64,000 bases of DNA from JAFDXJ01 sp039811225 (GCA_039811225.1 JBDHYG010000004.1:1-64000), one strand, 5' to 3'. Shown: positions 42,732-52,396, counted from the first letter of the stretch. A program made the numbers and translations. Notes: generated from the sequence alone by a model not told the origin.

Positions 42732-43061
42732 ATGAACGCAACTTTATTAATGGCAAGCCCGGATGGGCAGGGAGGTTCCAGTTTTTCACTGATCATGATG
42801 GGCGCCATCATTCTGGTATTTTGGTTATTCATGATTCGCCCGCAGGCAAAAAAAGCCAAAGAACAAAAGAAATTTATTGAGAATATGCAGAAGGGCGATA
42901 AAATCGTTACAATCGCCGGTATTCACGGGACAATTTATAAAGTGAATGATGATGGCACCCTGCAATTGGAAGTAAGCCCCGGCAGTTATTTAAAAATCGA
43001 ACGCTCTGCCGTGAGCCTTGAATGGAGCAACGCTTCCAATAAAGCTGCTGCAGCGAAATAA
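42732..43061 (+). CDS. yajC: preprotein translocase subunit YajC
   Basis: This 109-residue protein has one N-terminal membrane helix (FSLIMMGAIILVFWLFMIRP), then QAKKAKEQKKFIENMQKGDK, VTIAGIHGTIYKVNDDGTLQ and YLKIERSAVSLEW, the canonical YajC pattern. It is an accessory part of the SecDF-YajC complex in the inner membrane. It is followed by a terminator; secDF is not adjacent. Confidence 0.95.
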   Translation: MNATLLMASPDGQGGSSFSLIMMGAIILVFWLFMIRPQAKKAKEQKKFIENMQKGDKIVTIAGIHGTIYKVNDDGTLQLEVSPGSYLKIERSAVSLEWSNASNKAAAAK

Positions 43062-43080
43062 AATTTTTTGTCTATATCTT

Positions 43081-43107
43081 AAGGGGCTCATGTGGCCCCT
43101 TTTTTTA
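43081..43107 (+). terminator. terminator of yajC
   Basis: AAGGGGC / GCCCCTT with a seven-base loop and a T7 tail, 19 bases after the stop. Confidence 0.87.
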
Positions 43108-43147
43108 TGCCGGCATATTGTACATTTGCTGTCAAGCATTGAACAGT

Positions 43148-43741
43148 ATGATCTTAAAAGTCGGCCTGACCGGTGGCATAGGCAGTGGGAAAACTACGGT
43201 TGCAAAGATTTTTGAAAACCTGGGAGTCCCTGTATTCAATGCGGATACAGCCGGTAAAACCCTGATGGTACAGGACGAAAAAATTAAACAACAGGTCATA
43301 GAACTTTTTGGCCCACAAGCTTATCAGGATAACCGTTTACAGACTGCTTATATAGCTGGAATAGTTTTCCAGGATAAAGAAAAATTAGCTGCTTTAAACC
43401 AGCTCATTCATCCGGCAACCATTCGTGCAGCACAGGATTGGATGCAACTACAAACAACACCTTATGCTATCAAAGAAGCTGCCTTAATTTTTGAAGCGGG
43501 CGCAGAAAAAGAATTGGATGCCGTCATCGGCGTCACCGCTCCTTTAGCGCTTCGATTGGAAAGAATCATGCATAGAGACCAGATTTCCCAGGCACAGGCA
43601 ACGGCCCGTATGAAAAACCAACTGGCAGAGGAAGAAAAAATGAAGCGGTGCGATTATGTCATTTATAATGATGAACAAAACTTACTCATTCCCCAGGTAC
43701 TTTCTGTCCATGCCAGTTTACTGCAACGGGCAAAGACGTAA
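43148..43741 (+). CDS. coaE: dephospho-CoA kinase
   Basis: This 197-residue P-loop kinase catalyses the last step of coenzyme A synthesis. Motifs are VGLTGGIGSGKTTVAKIFEN (Walker A), PVFNADTAGKTLM, LNQLIHPATIRAAQDWM and EAALIFEAGAEKELDAVIGV, with MHRDQISQAQATARM in the lid. The ATG at 43148 starts directly at the P-loop strand; an upstream ATG at 43118 overlaps the likely promoter element TACATTTG (43121-43128). It stands alone after the yajC terminator. Confidence 0.94.
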   Translation: MILKVGLTGGIGSGKTTVAKIFENLGVPVFNADTAGKTLMVQDEKIKQQVIELFGPQAYQDNRLQTAYIAGIVFQDKEKLAALNQLIHPATIRAAQDWMQLQTTPYAIKEAALIFEAGAEKELDAVIGVTAPLALRLERIMHRDQISQAQATARMKNQLAEEEKMKRCDYVIYNDEQNLLIPQVLSVHASLLQRAKT

Positions 43742-43871
43742 TTTTTTAAAGTACATTATTTCAATTTTTATATATTCAATTCTCTTTACTAAAAAAGGTA
43801 ATTGAGGACGGTCATTTTATGCAATGGAAATGAAGAAATTTTTATTGGTAAAGCTTCTATGGCAATGTACA

Positions 43872-44303
43872 TCAACTTAGAAACCGGCTCTTTAATTCAG
43901 GCGTTGGTAACCAACAGGCTTCTTTTTTCCCAAACCATCGATACCTGTTCCTGGCAATGAAATGATAGATAGCATCCCGTATGAATCGGGGAATTATCAG
44001 CAAACCATATAACCAGGACCAGGGAGCAGCTAGGCGGCGTGCACATTTTAAGGCACCTGTTGATGCCAGGTAAATTTTTTGTTGCTCATAGAGGATAAAA
44101 GAATCATAATGATCGGAGGATAATTGATGTTCTTTAAGTAACTGTTGCCCGATAGGTGATTGCAGGGAAGCAAAAAGGAATTGCTTTTTTTTATCATGCC
44201 GAATTACAAATTGAACGCTGGCATTACACAGATTGCAAACTCCATCAAAAAAAATAACCGGATTGGATATTTCATTTAATTGGATCGTGGGTTTCAAATC
44301 CAT
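43872..44303 (-). CDS. DCC-family thiol-disulfide oxidoreductase-like protein (DUF393)
   Basis: This 143-residue protein has the DCC signature near the N-terminus, NPVIFFDGVCNLCNASVQFV (CxxC), then RHDKKKQFLFASLQSPIGQQ and the family's YLASTGALKCARRL and YHFIARNRYRWFGK stretches. It is predicted to be a small thioredoxin-like redox protein, but no activity is established. Its ATG directly follows the stop of yebC (no intervening base), so it is translationally linked to that gene. Confidence 0.85.
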   Translation of the reverse strand: MDLKPTIQLNEISNPVIFFDGVCNLCNASVQFVIRHDKKKQFLFASLQSPIGQQLLKEHQLSSDHYDSFILYEQQKIYLASTGALKCARRLAAPWSWLYGLLIIPRFIRDAIYHFIARNRYRWFGKKEACWLPTPELKSRFLS

Positions 44304-45026
44304 TTATTGCATATTATGAAACACTTTATTCACGTCCTCATCCTGTTCCAGGCGCTCTATCAATTTGGAAACTTCTTCGGCCTGCTGATCGGTAACCGGA
44401 ACTGTAGTCTGCGGGATCCATTCAAATTCAGAACTGATGGGTGTGATATTTTTTTCTTCCAATGCTTTTTGCAGGTTACCAAAATCGGTAAAGGAGCAAC
44501 GCAAAATTAATATGGGTTCATCATGTTCTCCTTCCCCTTCTCCTAATTCTTCCAGGCCATGATCTATTAATTCCAATTCCAGTTCATCGAGGTCCAGGCC
44601 TTCCGGCTTCAATTTAAACACCCCCATTTTTTTAAACTGGAAACTTACGCTGCCACTATTTCCAAGGGTGCCGCCCCCTTTATTAAAATGTGATTTCACA
44701 TTGGCCACCGTGCGAACATGGTTATCCGTAGCCGTTTCTACTAATAAAGCTACTCCATATGGTGCATACCCTTCGTATAAAATTTCCTCATAGTTTTCCG
44801 TATCTTTTCCCATGGCCCTTTTAATAGCCGCTTCTACCCTGTCTTTGGGCATGCCTACACTCTTGGCATTTTGATACAATCTGCGTAGAGCCGGGTTGGT
44901 AGCCGGATCAGGCCCTCCCTGTTTTACCGCGATCACTATTTCTTTGCCAATGCGTGTAAATTGTTTGGCCATGCGATCCCAACGGGCAAACATGGTCGCT
45001 TTTCTAACTTCAAAAATTCTTCCCAT
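44304..45026 (-). CDS. yebC: YebC/PmpR-family regulatory protein
   Basis: This 240-residue protein belongs to the YebC/TACO1 family, linked to transcription control and, for some members, to translation of polyproline stretches. Visible signatures are KQFTRIGKEIVIAVKQGGPD, NPALRRLYQNAKSVGMPKDR, EILYEGYAPYGVALLVETAT, the Gly-rich NKGGGTLGNSGSVSFQF and an acidic C-terminus. The start at 45026 (MGRIFEVRKATMFARWDRMA) is the usual family start; an ATG at 45104 is too far upstream. It is first in a two-gene unit with the DCC gene. The next gene upstream ends with its own terminator. Confidence 0.92.
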   Translation of the reverse strand: MGRIFEVRKATMFARWDRMAKQFTRIGKEIVIAVKQGGPDPATNPALRRLYQNAKSVGMPKDRVEAAIKRAMGKDTENYEEILYEGYAPYGVALLVETATDNHVRTVANVKSHFNKGGGTLGNSGSVSFQFKKMGVFKLKPEGLDLDELELELIDHGLEELGEGEGEHDEPILILRCSFTDFGNLQKALEEKNITPISSEFEWIPQTTVPVTDQQAEEVSKLIERLEQDEDVNKVFHNMQ

Positions 45027-45112
45027 GCCTAATAAAATTTTTGCAGTATGACTGCATCTATTATTAAAAAATGCAAAAGTAAAAACTGGAGCCGAGCCTT
45101 CCAAGTTTCAAT

Positions 45113-45143
45113 AAAAAACCGCCGGTGATTCGGCGGTTTTTTT
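45113..45143 (-). terminator. terminator of the APC permease gene
   Basis: The stem CCGCCG / CGGCGG is embedded in A6 and T7 runs with a six-base loop, 7 bases after the permease stop codon. Confidence 0.87.
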
Positions 45144-45149
45144 ATGCTT

Positions 45150-46811
45150 TTAAGCTTCCTCTGATTTTGGATGAAGCATCATTTTTCGAATATACATAAC
45201 CAGGTGTATTAAACCGAAAAGAATGGCCACACACAACAAGGTTTTATCTGAATCCCAACCGGCTGCATATTGATGGAGGAAACCAGTAATGATCAATAAA
45301 ATACTTAGGCCTACACCCACATACCGAGCGGTATGCATGCCAATGCGGTTTTCCGTTCCATTGCCTAAATGACTGTTTTTAGCGCCATATCCCAGGTAAA
45401 TATCCAGACCAATCAGCATCCATAATACCAACCGGATCCAGGTATCTGCAGGCAGGAATACCATCATAAACAAACAAGTAGCAATACCAAGAATTGGCAC
45501 TAAAGGCACTAAGGGAGTTTTAAAAGCGCGATGCAGGTCCGGCATTTTGCGACGCATCACCCATATACCGGCACATACGAGGATGAATGCAAATAATGTC
45601 CCGATACTCGTCATTTCTCCTACAATCCGCGCCGGGATAAATGCAGCAAAAATGCTCACGAATAACATGAATAATAAATTACTTTTTGCGGGTGTCTGTG
45701 TTTTGGGATTAACGGTAGAAAAAATCCGGGGGATCAAACCATCTTTACTCATACTGTAAAATACACGTGTCTGCCCCATCAACATTACCAGGATGACAGA
45801 AGAGTAACCACCGAGTATGGCAACAAGAATGGCTCTGTTCAGCCAGGGATAATCCGGGTGAATAACACCAGAAGCATCCGGGGTACCCATATGATCAATT
45901 GCAGTAGCAACCGGTGCGATACCATCCTGTCCGGCAAAACTTGTATAATTAGCCACACCCGTCATAACATGCGCAAATAAAATATACAGAATGGTACAAA
46001 TTGCGAGAGATCCCAAAATACCAATGGGCATATCCCGTTTTGGATTCTTTGCTTCCTGTGCAGCCGTACTCACCGCATCAAAACCGATATAGGCAAAAAA
46101 TACGATTGCCGCAGCACGTATGATACCACTAAAACCAAAGCTACCAAATGAGCCGGTATTTTCAGGGATATACGGATTATAATTTGATGTGTTGATATAT
46201 TTCCATCCCAGGAAAATAAATACCAGCACCACAGAAACTTTGATTAATACAATGATTCCATTAACGGTGGCGCTTTCTTTTGTTCCCTTAATAAGTAACA
46301 AACTCATTAACACGATAATACCTACCGCCGGTAAATTGATTAGGCCGCCGGGTTCAAAGGGCCCAACCGTTAATGAATGAGGTAATTCAATGCCAAAGCC
46401 TTCCAGGAATTTTACCAGGTAACGGCTCCAACTGATTCCAACGGTTGCTGCACCCACTGCATATTCCAATACAAGGTCCCAGCCGATAATCCAGGCAAGA
46501 AATTCACCCATAGTGGCATAGGAATAGGTATATGCACTTCCGGCAACCGGGATCATGGAGGCAAATTCGGCATAACATAAACCTGCAAAGAGACAACCAA
46601 ATGCAGCTACAACAAAAGAGATAGTAATAGCTGGGCCCGCATTGTTTGCGGCAGCAAGACCGGTAATGGAAAATAACCCGGCTCCGATAATTGCCCCTAT
46701 ACCGAGTGCTACCAGGGCAGTAGGCCCAAGGGTTCTTTTTAAGGTATGGCTTCCGGTTTCTGAGGCTTCACTTAATAAAGTATCCAGGGGTTTTCTAACA
46801 AATAAACTCAT
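45150..46811 (-). CDS. APC-superfamily amino acid permease (cationic amino acid transporter-like)
   Basis: This 553-residue inner-membrane transporter has about 12-14 helices. The N-terminus has LVALGIGAIIGAGLFSITGL (the Gly-rich unwound helix 1 that binds the amino acid backbone), then SFVVAAFGCLFAGLCYAEFA, SYATMGEFLAWIIGWDLVLE and FFAYIGFDAVSTAAQEAKNP with the typical helix 6. It is closest to the CAT (YfnA-like) group, so a cationic or broad-range amino acid is probable. It is monocistronic. Confidence 0.88.
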   Translation of the reverse strand: MSLFVRKPLDTLLSEASETGSHTLKRTLGPTALVALGIGAIIGAGLFSITGLAAANNAGPAITISFVVAAFGCLFAGLCYAEFASMIPVAGSAYTYSYATMGEFLAWIIGWDLVLEYAVGAATVGISWSRYLVKFLEGFGIELPHSLTVGPFEPGGLINLPAVGIIVLMSLLLIKGTKESATVNGIIVLIKVSVVLVFIFLGWKYINTSNYNPYIPENTGSFGSFGFSGIIRAAAIVFFAYIGFDAVSTAAQEAKNPKRDMPIGILGSLAICTILYILFAHVMTGVANYTSFAGQDGIAPVATAIDHMGTPDASGVIHPDYPWLNRAILVAILGGYSSVILVMLMGQTRVFYSMSKDGLIPRIFSTVNPKTQTPAKSNLLFMLFVSIFAAFIPARIVGEMTSIGTLFAFILVCAGIWVMRRKMPDLHRAFKTPLVPLVPILGIATCLFMMVFLPADTWIRLVLWMLIGLDIYLGYGAKNSHLGNGTENRIGMHTARYVGVGLSILLIITGFLHQYAAGWDSDKTLLCVAILFGLIHLVMYIRKMMLHPKSEEA

Positions 46812-47027
46812 AAGTAGGACTTTTCAATTTTTATGATGGGCAAAATAGGCATTTCTTTTTGGAAAATTTCATTTCTTTTTTAAATGGCAAGATTTTTTTA
46901 CAAAAATTAAAAAACAGGCGGCCTGGATCTTTCCTCTAAAATTTATTTACACCATTGCGGATAAGTTCTGTACAATCGATTTTTCTAATAGTAATAATCC
47001 TATATTGCGTACCAATAAAATAAATGC

Positions 47028-48260
47028 ATGAAGTCATCCAATAAGCTTACCGTCCAGATCATAATTGCTATGATATTGGGCGCTATTGTTGGTTATATTG
47101 TTTTTAAAACGACGACCCCCGAATTCAAAACAAGCTTTTCTCCTAAAGTGGAATTACTCACCACTATTTTCCTGCGTCTTGTACAAATGATTATTGCTCC
47201 ACTTGTGTTTTCCACTTTAGTGGTGGGTATTGCTAAATTAGGTGATCTAAAAACAGTGGGCCGTGTAGGTGGTAAAGCTTTATTATGGTTTGTTTCCGCT
47301 TCGCTGCTGAGTTTATTGCTTGGCTTGTTTTTGGTCAACCTGTTCAAACCTGGAATAGGTTTTGATTTGTCGCATGCCAATGCTGAAAGTGTAAAAGATA
47401 TCGCCGGTCATACTCAATCCTTCAGCCTGGAAAATTTTATCACACACCTTTTCCCAAAGAGTGTATTCATGGCGATGGCAGATAATGAGATTTTACAAAT
47501 CGTCATTTTTTCTGTTTTCTTTGGTATAGCCACGGCTGCCTTAGGAGAAAAAGGGAAGATCATTGTGAAAGGCCTGGATGCGGTATCACATGTTATTTTA
47601 AAAATGGTGGACTATGTAATGAAGTTTGCCCCTATTGGTGTATTTGGTGCCATTGCCGGTGTAATTGCTACTAATGGCCTGGAAATTTTCGTATTTTATG
47701 GGAAATACTTCATGTATTTCTCAATTGGTATCCTCTCACTCTGGATACTGATGATGATTGCTGGTTATTTTATTCTCAAAAAAAGATTACCGGATTTATT
47801 AAAGGTCCTGGTAGAACCCATGATCATTGCCTTCAGCACAACGAGCAGTGAAGCCGTATTTCCGAAATTAACGGAGGAGCTTGAAAACTTTGGATGTAAA
47901 AACAGTATTGTTTCCTTCGTGCTTCCGCTGGGTTATTCATTCAACCTGGATGGCAGTATGATGTACATGACATTTGCCAGTATCGCTATTGCACAGGCCT
48001 ATGGCATTCATTTGGATTTGGGGACACAACTTACCATGTTATTGGTGCTCATGCTTACCAGCAAAGGTATTGCCGGAGTACCGAGGGCTTCGCTCGTAGT
48101 TGTCCTGGCCACATGTGCTATGTTTAATATTCCAGCCGCCGGTGTGGCTTTGATTTTGCCGATCGATCATTTCTGTGATATGCTGCGCAGTATGACCAAT
48201 GTACTCGGGAATGCACTGGCTACCACAGCGGTAAGCAAATGGGAAAAATCGCTCAATTAA
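47028..48260 (+). CDS. dicarboxylate/amino acid:cation symporter (DAACS family)
   Basis: This 410-residue sodium- or proton-coupled symporter has the GltP/DctA fold. It shows about eight helices and two re-entrant loops: AFSTTSSEAVFPKLTEEL (HP1, serine-rich), LPLGYSFNLDGSMMYMTFAS (helix 7, NMDGT-like) and MLTSKGIAGVPRASLVVVLA (HP2). It imports glutamate, aspartate or C4-dicarboxylates; which one is not readable. A DedA gene follows after 10 bases, so these probably share a transcript. Confidence 0.92.
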   Translation: MKSSNKLTVQIIIAMILGAIVGYIVFKTTTPEFKTSFSPKVELLTTIFLRLVQMIIAPLVFSTLVVGIAKLGDLKTVGRVGGKALLWFVSASLLSLLLGLFLVNLFKPGIGFDLSHANAESVKDIAGHTQSFSLENFITHLFPKSVFMAMADNEILQIVIFSVFFGIATAALGEKGKIIVKGLDAVSHVILKMVDYVMKFAPIGVFGAIAGVIATNGLEIFVFYGKYFMYFSIGILSLWILMMIAGYFILKKRLPDLLKVLVEPMIIAFSTTSSEAVFPKLTEELENFGCKNSIVSFVLPLGYSFNLDGSMMYMTFASIAIAQAYGIHLDLGTQLTMLLVLMLTSKGIAGVPRASLVVVLATCAMFNIPAAGVALILPIDHFCDMLRSMTNVLGNALATTAVSKWEKSLN

Positions 48261-48270
48261 TTTAAACAAA

Positions 48271-48924
48271 ATGGATAAAGGACTTGTTCAGCAATTTATA
48301 GAATGGATCATACACAATGGCGGATTATATGTTTTATTGTTAGTAATTTTTGCAGAGACCGGTTTATTCCTGGGCTTTTTCCTCCCGGGGGATAGTTTAC
48401 TTTTTGCCGCCGGCATTTATATCAGTGAATTATCTGCAGAATTTTTTAATGTGCATTATTCTGTCATAATCATTCTTGTCATTATTGCTTCTATCCTGGG
48501 CAATATGGCCGGATACTGGTTTGGAAAAAAAGCCGGGCCTTTACTTTATGAACGGAAAGACAGTTTTCTTTTTCGCAAAAAACACCTTATGAAGGCACAT
48601 GATTTTTATGAACATTATGGTAAATCCACCATCCTGTTAGCAAAATTTTTGCCTATCATCCGCACCTTTGCGCCCATCGTGGCGGGCATTGTAAAAATGG
48701 ATAAAAAAACATTTACATTTTATAATATTATCGGTAGTATTTTATGGGTCACGTCCATGATGCTGGGGGGCCATTACCTCCAAAGCTGGGTATTGAATAA
48801 ATTTGGCTACAGCCTGAAAGATCATATAGAAGCCATTGTTATTGTAATCATCTTAATTACCACATTGCCCGTTTTATTTAAATTGTTCTTTAGTAGAAAA
48901 AAAGGCAAGGAAAAATCTACCTGA
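48271..48924 (+). CDS. DedA-family membrane protein
   Basis: This 217-residue inner-membrane protein shows the DedA/SNARE-associated pattern: FAETGLFLGFFLPGDSLLFA, AGYWFGKKAGPLLYERKDSF, the family core HYGKSTILLAKFLPIIRTFA with PIVAGIVKM, and a C-terminal helix pair. Members act as lipid or undecaprenyl-phosphate translocases; the specific role here is not known. It lies between the DAACS and GT9 genes on the same strand with small gaps. Confidence 0.92.
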   Translation: MDKGLVQQFIEWIIHNGGLYVLLLVIFAETGLFLGFFLPGDSLLFAAGIYISELSAEFFNVHYSVIIILVIIASILGNMAGYWFGKKAGPLLYERKDSFLFRKKHLMKAHDFYEHYGKSTILLAKFLPIIRTFAPIVAGIVKMDKKTFTFYNIIGSILWVTSMMLGGHYLQSWVLNKFGYSLKDHIEAIVIVIILITTLPVLFKLFFSRKKGKEKST

Positions 48925-48950
48925 TCTTCCCGGGTCCGTAATAACAGCAT

Positions 48951-49940
48951 ATGAAATTGCTCATCATACGCTTATCTTCTATCGGTGATATTGTTTTGAC
49001 AACACCCGTTATCCGGTGTATCAAAAAACAAATTCCCGATGCTGAAATTCATTTCCTGGTGAAAACTACTTACAAAAGTATCCTGCAGGAAAATCCCTAT
49101 ATCAGCCGGGTACATGAATGGCAGGCGGATACAAAAAGTACATTACAAAATTTGCAGGCTGAAAATTTTGATTATGTGATTGACCTGCATCATAACCTGC
49201 GAACCCTGCGCATAAAATGGGCCCTCCGAAAAGCAAAGAGCTATTCCTTTCATAAATTAAATATTCAGAAATGGTTTCGCACGGCGCTCAAAATAAATTT
49301 ATTGCCGGACAAACATATTGTAGATCGTTACCTGGAAACAGTAGCTCCATTGGGTGTAAAAAATGATGGCTTTGGCCTCGATTATTTTATTCCGAAGAAA
49401 GATCAATTTCCTATAACGGAATTACCGGCAACACATGTCTCCGGCTACATTGGACTGGTCATTGGCGCTGCCCTGAATACAAAAAAATTGCCGGAAGAAA
49501 AACTCATAGCACTATGCCGGAAGTTGCCCTATCCAATCATTTTACTTGGCGGCCCGGAAGATAAAACCACCGGTGAACAAATTGCCAATGAAGACCGTAT
49601 AAAAATTTATAACGCCTGTGGCAAATTTAATTTACATGAAAGCGCCTGGATTGTCAAAAATGCTTTATTACTGATTACCCACGATACCGGCCTGATGCAT
49701 ATCGCAGCGGCTTTTCACAAAAAAATTATTGCCGTTTGGGGAAATACCATTCCTGCATTTGGCATGTATCCTTATTTTGGAAATAATTCCGTTCCTTGTT
49801 TTAATGCGGAGGTAAATAATTTATCCTGCCGGCCATGCAGTAAAATCGGCTATACCAAATGCCCGAGAGGTCATTTTAAATGTATGCAACAGCAGGATTT
49901 GGATGCCATCGTAAATACCTGTAACCAATTCCTGAAATAA
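48951..49940 (+). CDS. GT9 glycosyltransferase (heptosyltransferase-like)
   Basis: This 329-residue cytoplasmic or peripheral GT-B enzyme has LLIIRLSSIGDIVLTTPVIR, HFLVKTTYKSILQENPYISR and DYVIDLHHNLRTLRIKWAL in the first domain. The donor-binding THDTGLMHIAAAFHKKIIAV and a Cys-rich NNLSCRPCSKIGYTKCPRGH region lie in the second. The fold and motifs match ADP-heptose:LPS heptosyltransferases, so a role in lipopolysaccharide or another surface glycan is likely. It ends a probable three-gene run (symporter, DedA, GT9). Confidence 0.88.
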   Translation: MKLLIIRLSSIGDIVLTTPVIRCIKKQIPDAEIHFLVKTTYKSILQENPYISRVHEWQADTKSTLQNLQAENFDYVIDLHHNLRTLRIKWALRKAKSYSFHKLNIQKWFRTALKINLLPDKHIVDRYLETVAPLGVKNDGFGLDYFIPKKDQFPITELPATHVSGYIGLVIGAALNTKKLPEEKLIALCRKLPYPIILLGGPEDKTTGEQIANEDRIKIYNACGKFNLHESAWIVKNALLLITHDTGLMHIAAAFHKKIIAVWGNTIPAFGMYPYFGNNSVPCFNAEVNNLSCRPCSKIGYTKCPRGHFKCMQQQDLDAIVNTCNQFLK

Positions 49941-49961
49941 GTAAGCAGCTATGAGTTTATT

Positions 49962-50639
49962 CTATCCACCGGTAGCACCATCACGCACTTTGATTTTCTT
50001 TTTGCCCTCATTCTTCTTCTCATATTGCAAAATTTCCGGGGGCTTGATCTTGGAAGGATCCGGCTTGGCTGAAGAAGTGGAATCTGCTTTATTCGAAGTT
50101 AGTTTTGCTTTTTGTGCCGGGTCAACTAATTGGTCTAACACATATTCTTCTGTTTTTAGTAAAGCGCCCGTCTGTGGATTATAATATTTCCAGGTTCCTT
50201 GTTTCACAGTAGAGCTCTCCACTTTAACAACGCGGCGGTAAACCGTGTCTGTATTCAGGTCAGGCACATCTACTGTATCATAAGGATATTTAGGATCCGT
50301 TGCTTTCCAGCTTTCTTCCCGTATTATGCCATTGAGATTGTAATAAATGCAGGAGCCATCTTTATACCCAAATCGAAAATGCTCCACTGCAATCGGATCA
50401 CCAATTAAAGAAAAGGTTTTCCATTCACCTACTTTTTTATTATCCTTATAAGCACCCATTTCCTGGTAGCCTGGCTCTCCCCGTAATGCAGCCACCTTTA
50501 CATCCCACCAACCTTGTTTCAGGTCATTCATATCCGTGCAATTCAGGGTATCTCCCCGGCCATTCAATTTATACGTCTTGCATTGTGCAGCAGCATACAT
50601 GCCCGGAAGTAACAAACAGATAAGCAACAACTTTTTCAC
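49962..50639 (-). CDS. exported MORN/YwqK-repeat-like protein
   Basis: This 225-residue protein has a signal peptide (LLLICLLLPGMYAAAQ) and a repetitive beta-rich middle: DLKQGWWDVKVAAL, YKDNKKVGEWKTFSLIGDPI, FRFGYKDGSCIYYNLNGIIR and KQGTWKYYNPQTGALLKTEE. This resembles MORN or YwqK-type repeats. A Lys/Ser/Pro-rich tail ends it. It is probably periplasmic; the function is unknown. It is convergent with the GT9 gene (21 bases between stops). Confidence 0.75.
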   Translation of the reverse strand: MKKLLLICLLLPGMYAAAQCKTYKLNGRGDTLNCTDMNDLKQGWWDVKVAALRGEPGYQEMGAYKDNKKVGEWKTFSLIGDPIAVEHFRFGYKDGSCIYYNLNGIIREESWKATDPKYPYDTVDVPDLNTDTVYRRVVKVESSTVKQGTWKYYNPQTGALLKTEEYVLDQLVDPAQKAKLTSNKADSTSSAKPDPSKIKPPEILQYEKKNEGKKKIKVRDGATGG

Positions 50640-50688
50640 ACAGACTTATTTCTTATATGGAACGAAATGAATTTATGTTTTAGTATCT

Positions 50689-51117
50689 TCAAACCAGCTT
50701 CCTATTCATAATGGCATACACCGCCAAGGCATATCCTTCCAGGCCAAAACCGGTAATGGTACCCTTGCATTGCGCGCTTATATGCGAAATTTTTCTAAAT
50801 GCTTCCCGCGCAAAAATATTACTGATATGTACCTCGATCACCGGGCAGGGAATGGCAGCCACCGTATCGCCCAAAGCCACGGATGTATGCGTATAGCCGC
50901 CGGGATTAAAAATAATTGCTTCCACTACCCCGGAAAATTCCTGTAATTTATTGATCAGGATTCCTTCTACATTGCTTTGAAAAAAAGTAAACTGAATATC
51001 CGGAAACCGGTCTTGCAACTGTTGGAAAAATTGCTCCCAGGATACCGATCCATAGATATCTTTTTCCCGGCTTCCTGTGAGGTTCAAATTAGGGCCATTG
51101 AGAATAGCTATTTTCAT
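50689..51117 (-). CDS. aroQ: type II 3-dehydroquinate dehydratase
   Basis: This 142-residue enzyme catalyses the third step of the shikimate pathway. Signatures are IAILNGPNLNLTGSREKDIYG (split here as NGPNLNLTGSRE and KDIYG; the active-site Tyr lies at the end), AIIFNPGGYTHTSVALGDTV (Asn and His of the active site) and PVIEVHISNIFAREAFRKIS. The length is normal for the small dodecameric class. It lies 16 bases downstream of the permease gene, probably co-transcribed with it. Confidence 0.96.
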   Translation of the reverse strand: MKIAILNGPNLNLTGSREKDIYGSVSWEQFFQQLQDRFPDIQFTFFQSNVEGILINKLQEFSGVVEAIIFNPGGYTHTSVALGDTVAAIPCPVIEVHISNIFAREAFRKISHISAQCKGTITGFGLEGYALAVYAIMNRKLV

Positions 51118-51133
51118 GTGTCAAATATACAAA

Positions 51134-52396
51134 TTACTCATAGCGCAACGCTGTAATCGGGTTCAGCCTGGATGCTTTTAAAGCGGGCCAAATGCCGGCA
51201 AGCAGGCCCACTCCGGTGCAAATTATAATTCCCGTAATGACCCAGCCCCAGGGAACAATAAAACCGGTATCTAAAAACATGGCAAAAATATTTCCAACCA
51301 GGATACCCATGAGGATACCGAAGACGGCCCCCAATACACTGATGATGGTGGACTCAAATAGAAATTGATGACGGATACTTTTTCTTTTCCCACCCAATGC
51401 TTTGACCAGGCCGATTTCACGGGTACGTTCATTTACAGCAACCAGCATAATATTCATGAGGCCAATAGCGGCTGCCAATAAAGTAATCAAACCAATAGCG
51501 CCGGCTGCCCCCTGGATACTTCCCAACAAGCTTATAAAGGTTTCAGCCAGTTTATCACTTTTTTCAATCGCAAAATTATCACTTTCCACCGGCAGCAATT
51601 TCCGGATGCCGCGCATGAGGGCCGTTGATTCACTGACAGCAGCATTTAATTGTTGTACATCACTTGTGAGTACCCCGATGATATAAGAGTTGGAAACATT
51701 TTGCAGACCGCGCAAATTATTATACGTGGTGATAATGATATCATCTGCCCGGAACAGTGCACTGGAGCCCTTTGCTTTTAATACGCCGATGACACGGTAT
51801 GGCCTTCCCTGTATTTTAATAATCTTATCAATGGCACGTAAACTATTGGTTCCAAAAAGTTTGGTCGCTGTACTTTCGCCCAGGATACAAACATCTCTTC
51901 CCGTTTGTACATCAAGGTCATTAAAATTTCTTCCACCTGCTAATGAATAACCATTTACCTCCAGGTAATTTTCATCACCACCGTTTAATCGGATATCCGG
52001 GTTAGTCTTTTTATTCATATAGCTGATTTCCTGGCCGCCCGGGCCATTTAAGCCGATACTGACTTTGGCTGGAAAATGAAAAGATTTTTTGTACAATTCC
52101 GCATCATGTAATAAGATAGGTTTATCGAGATTGGATTTCTTGACTTTTGTTTTCGTTTCTTTCTCTGTTTCATTATCATTTCCAAAACGGAACCTTTCTT
52201 TATAGGTAATGGTAAACCCATTCGCGCCCATCGTAGAGAAACTATCCCGCAGTCCGGCATTCATAGCATCTATCGCGGTGATGATACCGATCAATGCCAT
52301 GATACCAAATGCAATAATAGCTACTGTTAACCCGGTACGCAGGCGATTGCTTTTCACCGTTTGCCAGGCAAGTAAGAATGAATCTTTTACAGTCAT
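51134..52396 (-). CDS. MacB/FtsX-type ABC transporter permease
   Basis: This permease of about 420 residues has one N-terminal helix (TGLTVAIIAFGIMALIGIIT), a large extracytoplasmic MacB_PCD domain (about 45-285: SYMNKKTNPDIRLNGGDENY, LNDLDVQTGRDVCILGES-type core), and three C-terminal helices of the FtsX domain (GLITLLAAAIGLMNIMLVAV, NERTREIGLVKALGGKRKSI, GWVITGIIICTGVGLLAGIW). The start at 52396 (MTVKDSFLLAW) is preferred to 52405. No ATP-binding subunit lies next to it, so the partner is encoded elsewhere. It may serve in lipoprotein release or efflux. Confidence 0.85.
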   Translation of the reverse strand: MTVKDSFLLAWQTVKSNRLRTGLTVAIIAFGIMALIGIITAIDAMNAGLRDSFSTMGANGFTITYKERFRFGNDNETEKETKTKVKKSNLDKPILLHDAELYKKSFHFPAKVSIGLNGPGGQEISYMNKKTNPDIRLNGGDENYLEVNGYSLAGGRNFNDLDVQTGRDVCILGESTATKLFGTNSLRAIDKIIKIQGRPYRVIGVLKAKGSSALFRADDIIITTYNNLRGLQNVSNSYIIGVLTSDVQQLNAAVSESTALMRGIRKLLPVESDNFAIEKSDKLAETFISLLGSIQGAAGAIGLITLLAAAIGLMNIMLVAVNERTREIGLVKALGGKRKSIRHQFLFESTIISVLGAVFGILMGILVGNIFAMFLDTGFIVPWGWVITGIIICTGVGLLAGIWPALKASRLNPITALRYE

